Of a DNA stretch of 64,000 bases, positions 36,851 to 45,481 are shown in pieces; the stretch's first letter is position 1, and each line of letters opens with the position of its first letter. The stretch covers positions 1,462,501 through 1,526,500 of the forward strand of contig NZ_CP159403.1 of the NCBI RefSeq assembly GCF_040500525.1, read 5' to 3'. The position numbers were made by a program, and so were the translations under genes. This stretch comes from Azospirillum formosense (lineage in GTDB: Bacteria; Pseudomonadota; Alphaproteobacteria; Azospirillales; Azospirillaceae). The notes beneath the pieces are model-generated. The model was not told the DNA's origin. It was given only the letters and a program-made list of their open reading frames with translations, and did no database searches.

Positions 36851-38164
36851 TCACCGGCCGGTGCGGCGGCGGACCTCCGCGCGCAGGGCGTCCGCCGCCC
36901 GGGCGAACACCGGTTCCCAGTCCTGGTCGGGACCCTGGCGGAACAGGCGCATCGTCGGGTACCAGGGGGTGCGGTCGCCGGAAAAGCCGTAGATCCAGTA
37001 GGGGACGTGCTGCACGAGGTTCCAGACCGGCGTGCCGATGGACCCGGCGAGGTGCGCCACCGAACTGTCGGTCATGATGACGAGGTCGAGCTGCTCCAGC
37101 ATCGCCGCCGTGTCGGCGAAATCGTCCAGGTCGGGACCGAGCGGAGTTACCAGATGGCCGGCGACGCCGCTGTCGGCGAGTTCGGCCTCGGGCGGCCCTT
37201 TCTGAAGGCTGTAGAGCCGGACGCCGGGAATCTCGGCGAAGCGCAGGAAACGGGCGAGGCTGGTGGCCCGCCGGCCGTTGTCGGCGAAGGTCACCCGCCC
37301 CGACCACACGATCCCGACGCGCAGCGTGCCCGGCTCGCGCGCGCCGAGGCGGCGGGCGGCCTTCCCGCGGGACTCGTCGGGGATGGTCAGGCCGACCGGC
37401 GGCGGGATCGAGGCCAGCGTGGTGCCGAACAGGCCGGGCAGGCTCATCTGCGACGCCTCGACGTCGAAGGCCGGCGGCGGCTTCCCCGGCGGCAGGACGG
37501 CGTCGGCCCCCAATCCCGACAGCACCCGGCGCAGCTCCGGATGGCATTCGTAAAGCACCCGGCCGCCCCGCGCCTTGACCAGCGGCACGTAGCGCGCCGC
37601 CAGGATGGCGTCGCCGAACCCCTGTTCGGTGAACAGGAAAAGCGCGCGCCCGTCCAGCGGACCGCCGTTCCAGGCCCGGTCCGATGGTGGCCGGCCATGG
37701 TAGGAGGCCAGTCCGCGCCGGGCCTCGTAATCGGTGAAGCCGTGGACGTAATCGCCGATCTGGAGCCGGGCCAGCGCCCGCTCCCATCGCAGCTCGGGCG
37801 TGCTGGTCCCGCCCGCCGCCGCGCGCTCGATCATCGCGAGCGTGTCCTTGAAGCGGCCCGCCTTGCGCAAGGCCACGACGCTGTTGAAGAGATAGGCCGG
37901 GGCGTCCGGTTCGAGCCGAAGCGCTTCCGAGTGCGCGGCCAGCGCCTCGTCGAAGCGGCCGGCCTCCACCAGGGCGTTGCCGAGATTGCTCCAGATGCCG
38001 GCGGTGGCCGGAGCAACCTCCAGCCCCCGCCGGTGGCAGGCGATGGCGCCCTCCAGCTTTCCCGCGCGGCGGAGGAAATGGCCGAGCGTGCTCCAGGCGG
38101 CACCGTCACGCGGGTTGGCCGCGAGGGCGGCTTCCAGCGTGGTCGTGGCCTGTGCGTGGTCCAT
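36851..38164 (-). CDS. TPR protein fused to GT9-like glycosyltransferase domain (short)
   Basis: A 437-residue relative of the 32.8-34.6 kb gene with only about three TPR units (residues 10-115) and the same GT9-like domain: FLFTEQGFGDAILAARYVP, LRVGIVWSGRVTFADN, YSLQKGPPEAEL, DFADTAAMLEQLDLVIMTD and TPWYPTMRLFRQ. Here the motif is the expected TDSSVAHLAG with Asp present, unlike the longer paralogue. It is convergent with the OGT-like gene (28-bp gap). It closes the alternating glycosyltransferase block. Confidence 0.86.
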   Translation of the reverse strand: MDHAQATTTLEAALAANPRDGAAWSTLGHFLRRAGKLEGAIACHRRGLEVAPATAGIWSNLGNALVEAGRFDEALAAHSEALRLEPDAPAYLFNSVVALRKAGRFKDTLAMIERAAAGGTSTPELRWERALARLQIGDYVHGFTDYEARRGLASYHGRPPSDRAWNGGPLDGRALFLFTEQGFGDAILAARYVPLVKARGGRVLYECHPELRRVLSGLGADAVLPPGKPPPAFDVEASQMSLPGLFGTTLASIPPPVGLTIPDESRGKAARRLGAREPGTLRVGIVWSGRVTFADNGRRATSLARFLRFAEIPGVRLYSLQKGPPEAELADSGVAGHLVTPLGPDLDDFADTAAMLEQLDLVIMTDSSVAHLAGSIGTPVWNLVQHVPYWIYGFSGDRTPWYPTMRLFRQGPDQDWEPVFARAADALRAEVRRRTGR

Positions 38165-38279
38165 CCTCGTCTCCCCGGCGCGCCGTGGCCGAACGGTGAG
38201 GCCACGCCGCGAGCATAGACCCGTTTGATCGCACGGCTGTCAACCACGCGCCACCGCCGGTCAACCGGAGTCCGGCCGG

Positions 38280-39443
38280 TCAGTAGGACTTCGGCAGATC
38301 CAGCACATGCTCGGCGACATAGGCCAGGATCAGGTTGGTGGAGACGGGCGCCACCTGATACAGCCGGGTCTCGCGGAACTTGCGCTCCACGTCGTACTCG
38401 CTGGCGAAGCCGAAGCCGCCGTGGAACTGCAGGCAGGCGTTCGCCGCCTCCCACGAGGCCTTGGCGGCGAGGTACTTCGCCATATTGGCCTGGGCGCCGC
38501 AGGGCTCCCCGGCGTCGTAGAGGCGGCAGGCCTCGAAGCGCATCAGGTTGGCGGCCTCCACCTCGATGAAGCTCTCGGCGATGGGGAACTGCACGCCCTG
38601 GTTCTGGGCGATCGGACGGCCGAACACCTGCCGGTCGCGGGTGTAGTCGCAGACCTTGTCGACGAACCAGTAGCCGTCGCCGATGCATTCCGCCGCGATC
38701 AGCACCCGCTCGGCGTTGAGGCCGGTTAGGATGTACTTGAAGCCCTGGCCCTCCTCGCCGATCAGGTTCTCCTCGGGAATCTCCAGATTGTCGAAGAACA
38801 GCTCGTTCGTCTCATGGTTGACCATGTTGCGGATGGGCCGCACGGTCATGCCCTTGGCCATTGCCTCCTTGATGTCGACGATGAAGATCGACATGCCTTC
38901 CGACTTCTTGCGCACCTGATCGAGCGGCGTGGTGCGGGCGAGCAGGATCATCAGGTCGGAATGCTGGACGCGGGAGATCCACACCTTCTGCCCGTTGATG
39001 ACGTAGCGGTCGCCCTTCTTCTCCGCCCGGGTCTTGATGCGGGTGGTGTCGGTGCCGGTGGTCGGCTCGGTGACGCCCATCGACTGGAGGCGCAGCTCGC
39101 CCGCCGCGATCTTCGGCAGGTAGCGGCGGCGCTGCTCCTCCGAACCGTGCCGGATCAGCGTGTTCATGTTGTACATCTGGCCGTGGCAGGCGCCGGAATT
39201 GCCGCCCGAGCGGTTGATCTCCTCCATGATCACGGAGGCTTCGGTCAGGCCGAGGCCCGAGCCGCCGTACTCCTCCGGGATCAGGGCGGCCATCCAGCCG
39301 GCCTTGGTCAGCGCGTCCACGAACTCCTCGGGATAGCCGCGCTCCTCGTCGATGCGGCGATGGTACTCGCTGGGGAATTCGGCGCACAGCGCGCGCACGG
39401 CGTCGCGGATCTCGTCGAAGCCCTGACCGATGCTGGTCTTCAT
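38280..39443 (-). CDS. Acyl-CoA dehydrogenase, isovaleryl-type catalytic base position
   Basis: A 387-residue FAD enzyme introducing an alpha-beta double bond in an acyl-CoA. Motifs are MGVTEPTTGTDTTRIKTRA, KVWISRVQHSDL, the RQVFGRPIAQNQGVQFPIAE helix and FHGGFGFASEYDVERKFR. The common C-terminal base (EGT) is absent, replaced by LYQVAPVSTN. Glu 245 in LNAERV lies where isovaleryl- and long-chain acyl-CoA dehydrogenases keep theirs. Last gene of a cluster resembling itaconate degradation loci, so 2-methylsuccinyl-CoA is a plausible substrate. ETF-QO at 20.9 kb would accept its electrons. Confidence 0.88.
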   Translation of the reverse strand: MKTSIGQGFDEIRDAVRALCAEFPSEYHRRIDEERGYPEEFVDALTKAGWMAALIPEEYGGSGLGLTEASVIMEEINRSGGNSGACHGQMYNMNTLIRHGSEEQRRRYLPKIAAGELRLQSMGVTEPTTGTDTTRIKTRAEKKGDRYVINGQKVWISRVQHSDLMILLARTTPLDQVRKKSEGMSIFIVDIKEAMAKGMTVRPIRNMVNHETNELFFDNLEIPEENLIGEEGQGFKYILTGLNAERVLIAAECIGDGYWFVDKVCDYTRDRQVFGRPIAQNQGVQFPIAESFIEVEAANLMRFEACRLYDAGEPCGAQANMAKYLAAKASWEAANACLQFHGGFGFASEYDVERKFRETRLYQVAPVSTNLILAYVAEHVLDLPKSY

Positions 39444-39479
39444 GTCTCGTCACCCTGCTTTTCTGGTTGTGGCCGCGTT

Positions 39480-40343
39480 TCAGGTCTTGGGAGCGCTGCG
39501 CGCCAGGATGGCCTTCGCCCGCTCGGCGACCGGGCGGTCGACCATCCGCCCGTCCACCGACACGGCGCCGCGCCCCGCCGCCTGGGCCTCGTCCCACGCC
39601 GCGACCACCCGCCCGGCCCAGGCCACGTCGACGGCGGAGGGGACGAAGACGTCGCGGACGACGGCCAGCTGGGCCGGATGGATGCACAGCGCGCCGGTCA
39701 TCCCGACGGCCCGCGCCTGCGCCACCATGGCGCGGTAGGCGTCGAGGTCGCGGAACTCGGCCAGCGAACCGGGCAGGCCGATCGCCGCGAGGCCGCGGGC
39801 GGCGGCGGCCAGCGCGATCTGGCGACACGGCAGGGCGAGCAGCGCCTCGGTCGGCTCCACCCCCAAAGTCAGCGCGAAATCCTCGCTGCCCAGCGCCAGG
39901 GCCGCCACGCGCGGAACGGCCGCGATCCCGGCCAGCCGCTCCAGCCCCAGCGGGCTCTCGATGAGGGCGACGAGGCCGATGGCGCCCGGCGTCAAGCCGC
40001 GCTCCGCCTCCCACTCGCCGATCATGGCGGACAGCACGCGCAGCGCCCCGGCGTCCTCGGCCTTGGGCACCACCAGGGCGGCCACGCCGGGACGCACCGC
40101 GGCCTCCAGGTCGGCGACGGCGTCGCGCCAGCCGCTGTTGATCCGCACGAGGACCGGCACGCCCAACCCGTGCAGCCGCTCGATCGGCGCCGGGAGCCCG
40201 CGGCGGGCGTCCGGCTTGCCGGCGGGAAGGACGGCGTCCTCGAGGTCGAGGATGAGGGCGTCCGCCCCGCGCTGGTGGGCCTTCTCCAGCAGCTTCGCGT
40301 TGTCGGCGGGAACGAAGAGATAGGATTGATGCGGCAGGGACAT
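39480..40343 (-). CDS. CitE/HpcH-family CoA lyase, probable citramalyl-CoA lyase
   Basis: A 287-residue TIM-barrel lyase of the citrate lyase beta / malyl-CoA lyase family. It starts SYLFVPADNAKLLEKAHQRG, has the Mg-binding ADALILDLEDAV, VRINSGWRD, ALIESPLGLERLAGI with the conserved Glu, and GSEDFALTLGVEPT. ATG 40343 is the natural family start. With the CoA-transferase and hydratase genes upstream it would cleave (S)-citramalyl-CoA to acetyl-CoA and pyruvate. Malyl- or methylmalyl-CoA activity cannot be excluded. Confidence 0.87.
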   Translation of the reverse strand: MSLPHQSYLFVPADNAKLLEKAHQRGADALILDLEDAVLPAGKPDARRGLPAPIERLHGLGVPVLVRINSGWRDAVADLEAAVRPGVAALVVPKAEDAGALRVLSAMIGEWEAERGLTPGAIGLVALIESPLGLERLAGIAAVPRVAALALGSEDFALTLGVEPTEALLALPCRQIALAAAARGLAAIGLPGSLAEFRDLDAYRAMVAQARAVGMTGALCIHPAQLAVVRDVFVPSAVDVAWAGRVVAAWDEAQAAGRGAVSVDGRMVDRPVAERAKAILARSAPKT

Positions 40344-40380
40344 CAGGCGCGTCCTCCAACCGTGTCGCACGTCGCCGCCG

Positions 40381-41226
40381 TCATGACCGTTCGGCGTCCA
40401 GCTCGGCGGACATGGCGACGAAGCCCTCGTGGTCGGTAACCCACAGCGTGGCGCCGGTGGCGGTCGGGGCGCCGCACAGGGTCAGCGGATGGATGTCGAA
40501 CAGCGGCCGCTTCGCCCGGAAGCGGAAGCCGGTCACCCGCGCCCCGGGATTCTCGCGCAAGAACAGGTCCATCAGCATGGTGGCGCTGAGCGGGCCGTGG
40601 AACACCAGCCCCGGATAGCCCTCGACGTCGCGGCAATAGTCGCGGTCGTAATGGATGCGGTGGCCGTTGAAGGTCAGGGCCGAGTAGCGGAACAGCAGAA
40701 CCGGATCGGGCTGGATGCGCCGCTGCCACACCGCCTCGCCCGCCGGGCGCTCGCCGGGGGCGGCGGCCTCGCCGGGCTTGGCGGCCTCGCGGTAGACGAT
40801 GTCGTGGAATTCGGTGATGGCGACGCCGGCGGCGGTGCTGATCTCGTGCCGGACCTTCACGAAGACCATCCGGCCCGACCGGCCCTCCTTCGGGGTGACC
40901 TCCTCGATGGTCGAGCGGCGGGTGATCGCCTCGCCGCTGCGGATCGGGCGGTGGAAGGTCAGGGTGTCGCCGGCCCACATGCGGCGGGGCAGTTCCACCG
41001 GCGGCAGGAAGCCGCCCTTGTGCGGGTGGCCGTCCTCGGCGATGTCGCGCTGCAGCGCCTTGGGCAGGAAATACAGCCAGTGACCCAGCGGCGGCACCTC
41101 GCCCGCCGGCCAGGGCGGGTTGTCGTGGTCGAGCATCGCCGCCAGACCGGTCAGCGCCACCGGCGCCGCGACGTCCTCGGCGCTTTCCGACCGGCCGATC
41201 CAATCGCGCAAATGGTCCATGCTCAT
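40381..41226 (-). CDS. MaoC/FAS1-type hydratase, probable itaconyl-CoA (or mesaconyl-C4-CoA) hydratase
   Basis: A 281-residue double hot-dog protein. The N-terminal half (to about residue 140) is the FAS1-like MaoC_dehydrat_N type with GHWLYFLPKALQRDIAEDGH, GGFLPPVELPRRMWAGDTL and ITRRSTIEEVTPKEGRSG. The C-terminal half has FRYSALTFNGHRIHYDRDYC and YPGLVFHGPLSATMLMDL, the hydratase 2 active-site element. Its ATG overlaps the CoA-transferase stop by 4 bp (ATGA). The two-domain type matches mesaconyl-C4-CoA and itaconyl-CoA hydratases; context with a CitE lyase favours the latter route. Confidence 0.85.
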   Translation of the reverse strand: MSMDHLRDWIGRSESAEDVAAPVALTGLAAMLDHDNPPWPAGEVPPLGHWLYFLPKALQRDIAEDGHPHKGGFLPPVELPRRMWAGDTLTFHRPIRSGEAITRRSTIEEVTPKEGRSGRMVFVKVRHEISTAAGVAITEFHDIVYREAAKPGEAAAPGERPAGEAVWQRRIQPDPVLLFRYSALTFNGHRIHYDRDYCRDVEGYPGLVFHGPLSATMLMDLFLRENPGARVTGFRFRAKRPLFDIHPLTLCGAPTATGATLWVTDHEGFVAMSAELDAERS

Positions 41227-42404
41227 GCTCCCCCCTTATGGTTCGACGGTTTGACGCCGGACGGCGTCGGTTCGAAGACTTCACGCCGGACGGCGTCGGT
41301 GTGCTGGCCCAGCGCCGGAACGGCGCCGGAGGCGTAGGGTCGGCCGCGCACCTGCACCGGCGGCGCCACCACCTCGACCGGTCCGCCCGGCGTCTCGGCG
41401 GTCACGCGGCGCAGCTGCGCGTGGGTGGACAGGTCCGCCACCTCGTTCAGCGAGCCGAAGGCGGTGCGCGCGCGGTTCAGCCGGCGCACCGCCTCGGCGT
41501 GGTCCATGGTCCGGAAGATGGCGGCGACGAGCGCGTCCAGCTCCGGGCGGTTGGCGACGCGGCGGTTGTTGGTCGAGAAGCGCTCGTCGGTGGCCAGTTC
41601 CGGCCGCAGCAGCACGTCGGCGCAGAAGGCCGCCCATTCGCGCTCGTTCTGGATCGACAGCACCACCTGCCGGCCGTCGGCCAGCGCGAAGGCGGAATAG
41701 GGGGCGATGCTCGGGTGCATCAACCCGACCCGCCCCGGCGCCTTGCCGCCATGGTCGTGGTGCATCAGCGGCACCATCATCCACTCCGCCAGCGAATCGA
41801 ACAGGGACACGGCCACCGCCGACCCCTCGCCCGTGCGGTCGCGCTCCAGCAACGCCTGGAGGACGCCGGTGTAGGCGTTCATACCGCAGGCGATGTCGGC
41901 CACCGACACGCCGACACGGCCGGGCTGGTCCGGCGAACCGGTGATCGAGGCCAGCCCGGTCTCGCTCTGCACCAGCAGATCGTAGGCCTTCATGTCCCGG
42001 TAGGGGCCGTCGTCGCCGTAGCCGGAGATGTCGCAGGTGATCAGCCGGGGATGGCGCCGCCGCAGGGCGTCCGAGCCGAAGCCGGCCCGCTCCGCCGCGC
42101 CGGGCGCCAGATTCTGCACGAAGACGTCGGCGCGGGCGATCAGGCGCTCCAGCAGCTCGGCGTCCTCGGGCGTCTTGATGTCGAGGACGACCGATTCCTT
42201 GCCGCGGTTGAGCCACACGAAATAGGAGCTCTGCCCGTGGACGACGGCGTCATAGCCGCGGGCGAAGTCGCCCTCCGGCCGCTCGATCTTGATGACCCGC
42301 GCCCCGGCGTCAGCGAGGCGCGACGTGCAGAGCGGCGCCGCCACCGCCTGCTCCAGCGAGACGACCAGAAGCCCGGACAGAGGTCCGGACAAAGGTGAAG
42401 TCAT
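41223..42404 (-). CDS. CaiB/BaiF class III CoA-transferase, probable itaconate/succinyl-CoA type
   Basis: A 393-residue class III CoA-transferase. N-terminal VVSLEQAVAAPLCTSRLADAG and RVIKIERPEGDFARGYD; NRGKESVVLDIKTPED; the catalytic Asp in MKAYDLLVQSETGLASITG; a C-terminal GQHTDAVRREVF tail. ATG 42404 has GGAGG about 10 bases upstream; the further in-frame extension is Arg-rich. It starts the structural part of the cluster and overlaps the hydratase gene. It likely moves CoA from succinyl-CoA to a C5 dicarboxylate such as itaconate. Confidence 0.88.
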   Translation of the reverse strand: MTSPLSGPLSGLLVVSLEQAVAAPLCTSRLADAGARVIKIERPEGDFARGYDAVVHGQSSYFVWLNRGKESVVLDIKTPEDAELLERLIARADVFVQNLAPGAAERAGFGSDALRRRHPRLITCDISGYGDDGPYRDMKAYDLLVQSETGLASITGSPDQPGRVGVSVADIACGMNAYTGVLQALLERDRTGEGSAVAVSLFDSLAEWMMVPLMHHDHGGKAPGRVGLMHPSIAPYSAFALADGRQVVLSIQNEREWAAFCADVLLRPELATDERFSTNNRRVANRPELDALVAAIFRTMDHAEAVRRLNRARTAFGSLNEVADLSTHAQLRRVTAETPGGPVEVVAPPVQVRGRPYASGAVPALGQHTDAVRREVFEPTPSGVKPSNHKGGA

Positions 42405-42554
42405 TCTGCGAAGCCTCCGCTGTTGGCCAGGGCCGATCGTCCGTGACCGGGATGGTAAACAGCCGGACCGGCCCCGATCCAATACAGATGGGGCATGCAT
42501 CGCATAACGAAGCGCTATGAGGCCGTACGAGTCTGAAGCGAATGAAAATTCGCC

Positions 42555-43493
42555 TTAGGAGGACGCCGCCTCCTCGCCCAGCAGGAGGGTGCCGGGCCAG
42601 TCGCCGCCGCCGACCAGATCGCGCACCACCCGCAGGAAGGTCTCGCGCACCGCCGCCGCGGCCTCGGTCACCGGGGCGCCGCGGGGCCGGCAGAGATGGA
42701 CCGACCGGCGCAGCGACGGCGACACGATCAGCCGGGCGGAGATCTGGCCCGACCGCCATTCCTCCATCACCGCCGAGATCGGCAGGACCGAATAGCCCAC
42801 CCCCTTGGCGACCAGCGCCTTGATCTGGGGGAGCCCGTTGATCTCCACCGCCACGGTGACGATCGTGCAGGTCTCGCGCGCCACCCGTTCGATGCGGTCG
42901 CGGAGATTGTGCGGACGGCTCGGCAGGATCAGGTCCTTGCCGGCCAGCTCGTCGAAGGCGATGGCGCCGTCACCGCCGCCCGGCGGCCCGATCAGGTAAA
43001 GATCCTCGCGGACCAGCGATTCGGCCAGCAGGGTGCGCGACCGCGTCACGTCGTAGATGCAGCCGAAATCCAGCCGGTCGTCGTTCAGCCATTCCAGGAT
43101 CGTCCCGCTGAAGGACTCGACGACCCGCAGGGACACCTGCGGCAGCTCGGCGCGGACCGCCTGCACCAGTGGAACCGCCGCCACCAGCGCCACCGACGAG
43201 GTGAAGCCGACGGTCACCAGCCCGCTCGGCGTGCCCGAGCAGTTGCGCACCTGCTCGGTCGCCTGGGCGACGTGGCGCAGGATGATCTCCGCATGCTCGT
43301 ACAGCCGGGTGCCGGCGGCGGTCGGCTTGACCCCATGGACGCCGCGCGTCAGCAGCTTGACTCCGAGGCCCGCCTCCAGGTTGCGGATGTTGTGGCTCAG
43401 GGCCGGCTGGGCGACGTTCAGCTTCTGAGCCGCGGCCGTGAAGGAGCCTTCATCGACGATGCCGATGAAATACCGCAACTGACGCAGATCCAA
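42555..43493 (-). CDS. LysR-family transcriptional regulator
   Basis: A 312-residue LysR regulator: N-terminal winged helix LRQLRYFIGIVDEGSFTAAA, then QPALSHNIRNLEAGLGVKLL, and a C-terminal effector domain (SGLVTVGFTSSVALVAAVPL and so on). The start is TTG 43493 with a strong AAGGAAGG upstream; MDLRQL is the usual family beginning. It lies directly upstream of, and on the same strand as, the CoA-transferase cluster, with a 150-bp gap, and is divergent from paoABC. It probably controls the C5-dicarboxylate genes, but it could also act on pao. Confidence 0.92.
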   Translation of the reverse strand: MDLRQLRYFIGIVDEGSFTAAAQKLNVAQPALSHNIRNLEAGLGVKLLTRGVHGVKPTAAGTRLYEHAEIILRHVAQATEQVRNCSGTPSGLVTVGFTSSVALVAAVPLVQAVRAELPQVSLRVVESFSGTILEWLNDDRLDFGCIYDVTRSRTLLAESLVREDLYLIGPPGGGDGAIAFDELAGKDLILPSRPHNLRDRIERVARETCTIVTVAVEINGLPQIKALVAKGVGYSVLPISAVMEEWRSGQISARLIVSPSLRRSVHLCRPRGAPVTEAAAAVRETFLRVVRDLVGGGDWPGTLLLGEEAASS

Positions 43494-43823
43494 CGCTCAC
43501 CTTCCTTTGCCTACCCTTTGCCCGCTGGGGCCCCTTTACCCGCCGGGGCGATGAGCCCCCGGCGTCGCGCAATCATGTCGGTGCGCCGCAAGCGGATCAA
43601 GACGAGTGGATGAGGAAGCGCCGGGCAAACCCGGTTCAACCGTCCGCAGGGCCGCTCCGTTCCATTGATCCGCTTCATAACCCTTATCGGGGACCGGCGG
43701 GTAATCGGCGGAGCGGCCCGGCCTAGTTTTTCCCCATCCGCACAAGCGGATGAGCCGTCCGCACGCCTGAACCCCGCCCCGCGGGGCCGGGATCACAGCC
43801 AGGAAGGGAAGAGGATTTCACCG
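43494..43823. promoter_or_regulatory. Divergent promoter region with four GCGGAT sites
   Basis: A 330-bp region between lysR and paoA. AAGCGGATCAA (43590-43600) and TTGATCCGCTT (43665-43675) are exact 11-bp reverse complements. A further CATCCGC-ACAA-GCGGATG palindrome lies at 43735-43752, about 70 bp before paoA. The four GCGGAT half sites point to one regulator binding across both promoters. A CGCCGGGG/CCCCGGCG hairpin lies near 43541-43564. Confidence 0.6.
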
Positions 43824-44507
43824 ATGCACTATTCCGGCGACCTCGACATGACGCGGCGCGGCCTCCTGCTTGGGACCGCCGCCACCGCCGCGCTGACGGC
43901 GGCGCCGTTCCGGGCGCCGGCGCGGGCGGCCACCGTTGGAGAGACCGCCATGCCACCCCCCGCCACCGGAGCCGACACGCCGTCCCTGTCGCCCGTCCTG
44001 TCCAAGGTGACCTTCACCGTGAACGGGCAGCGCCGCGACCTCGAACTCGACACGAGGACGACCCTGCTCGACGCGCTGCGCGAGCATCTGCACCTCACCG
44101 GCACCAAGAAGGGCTGCGACCACGGCCAGTGCGGCGCCTGCACGGTCATCGTGGACGGGCAGCGCATCAATTCCTGCCTGACGCTCGCCGTGATGCACGA
44201 GGGCGGCAGCGTCACCACCATCGAAGGGCTAGGCCTGCCCGGCACGCTGCACCCCATGCAGGCGGCCTTCGTGGAGCATGACGGCTACCAGTGCGGCTAC
44301 TGCACGCCGGGCCAGATCTGTTCGGCGGTGGCGATGCTGGACGAGATCAAGGCCGGGGTGCCCAGCCACGTCACCGCCGACCTCACCGCCGCACCGCAGG
44401 CGACGGTCGATGAGTACCGTGAGCGGATGAGCGGCAACATCTGTCGCTGCGGCGCCTATTCCAACATCGTCGATGCGATCTCGGACGTCGCACGGAGGGA
44501 GGCATGA
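43824..44507 (+). CDS. paoA: Aldehyde oxidoreductase 2Fe-2S subunit (PaoA-type, Tat-exported)
   Basis: A 227-residue iron-sulfur subunit. A twin-arginine signal, [19 protein letters not shown], marks Tat export of the assembled enzyme. The plant-type 2Fe-2S site is [21 protein letters not shown]; the second 2Fe-2S site is [10 protein letters not shown] plus CRCGAY. It fits PaoA (YagT) of periplasmic aldehyde oxidoreductases. An AGGAAGGGAAGAGG leader precedes ATG 43824. The stop overlaps paoB by 4 bp. Confidence 0.92.
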   Translation: MHYSGDLDMTRRGLLLGTAATAALTAAPFRAPARAATVGETAMPPPATGADTPSLSPVLSKVTFTVNGQRRDLELDTRTTLLDALREHLHLTGTKKGCDHGQCGACTVIVDGQRINSCLTLAVMHEGGSVTTIEGLGLPGTLHPMQAAFVEHDGYQCGYCTPGQICSAVAMLDEIKAGVPSHVTADLTAAPQATVDEYRERMSGNICRCGAYSNIVDAISDVARREA

Positions 44508-45481
44508 GACCCTTCACCTACGAGCGGGCGGACTCCCCCGCCGCCGCGGCCGCCGCGGTCGAGCGCCGGCCGGGCGCCAAGTTCATCGCGGGCGGCACCA
44601 ACCTGCTCGACCTGATGAAGCTGGAGATCGAGACGCCGGCCCATCTGATCGACGTCAACGGGCTGAAGCTCGATACGCTGGAAGCGACGCCGGACGGCGG
44701 GCTGCGCATCGGCGCTCTGGTGCGCAACACGGCGCTCGCCGCCGACCCGCGGGTGCGGCGCGACTACGGCGTGCTGTCGCGCGCCCTGCTCGCCGGGGCG
44801 TCGGGCCAGCTGCGCAACAAGGCGACGACGGCGGGCAACCTGCTCCAGCGCACGCGCTGCCCCTACTTCTACGACACCGCCCAGCCCTGCAACAAACGCC
44901 AGCCCGGCAGCGGCTGCGCCGCCATCGGCGGCTACAGCCGGCAGCTCGCCGTGGTCGGGTCCAGCGACGCCTGCATCGCCACCCACCCCAGCGACATGGC
45001 CGTCGCCATGCGCGCCCTGGACGCCACGGTGGAAACGGTGCGGGCCGACGGGACGACGCGGAAAATCCCCATCGCGGAGTTCCACCGGCTGCCCGGCGAC
45101 ACGCCGCACATCGAGACGGCGCTGGTGCCCGGCGAACTGATCACCGCGGTGACCCTGCCCAAGCCGGCCGGCGGCACCCACGTCTACCGCAAGGTGCGCG
45201 ACCGCGCGTCCTACGCCTTCGCCCTGATCTCCGTCGCGGCGGTGGTGCAGCGCGACGGCGGCGGCCGGGTGGCGCTGGGCGGCGTGGCGCACAAGCCGTG
45301 GCGCGTCGAGGCCGCCGAGGCCGAGATGCCGCGCGGCGCCAAGGCGGTGACCGCCGGGCTGCTGGCCGATGCGAAGCCGACACACGACAACGCATTCAAG
45401 CTGACCCTGGTCGAGCGGACGCTCGCCTCGGTGCTGGCCGAAGCGAAAGGCCAGGGAGAGCGAAAGGCTGAGACACCATGA
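44504..45481 (+). CDS. paoB: Aldehyde oxidoreductase FAD subunit (PaoB-type)
   Basis: A 325-residue FAD subunit of the CO-dehydrogenase M type: [19 protein letters not shown] and [19 protein letters not shown] contact FAD. It carries the inserted cysteine loop of PaoB and 4-hydroxybenzoyl-CoA reductase: cysteines in [26 protein letters not shown] and [13 protein letters not shown], expected to bind an extra 4Fe-4S cluster. It overlaps paoA and paoC by 4 bp on each side, so the three are coupled. Confidence 0.92.
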   Translation: MRPFTYERADSPAAAAAAVERRPGAKFIAGGTNLLDLMKLEIETPAHLIDVNGLKLDTLEATPDGGLRIGALVRNTALAADPRVRRDYGVLSRALLAGASGQLRNKATTAGNLLQRTRCPYFYDTAQPCNKRQPGSGCAAIGGYSRQLAVVGSSDACIATHPSDMAVAMRALDATVETVRADGTTRKIPIAEFHRLPGDTPHIETALVPGELITAVTLPKPAGGTHVYRKVRDRASYAFALISVAAVVQRDGGGRVALGGVAHKPWRVEAAEAEMPRGAKAVTAGLLADAKPTHDNAFKLTLVERTLASVLAEAKGQGERKAETP

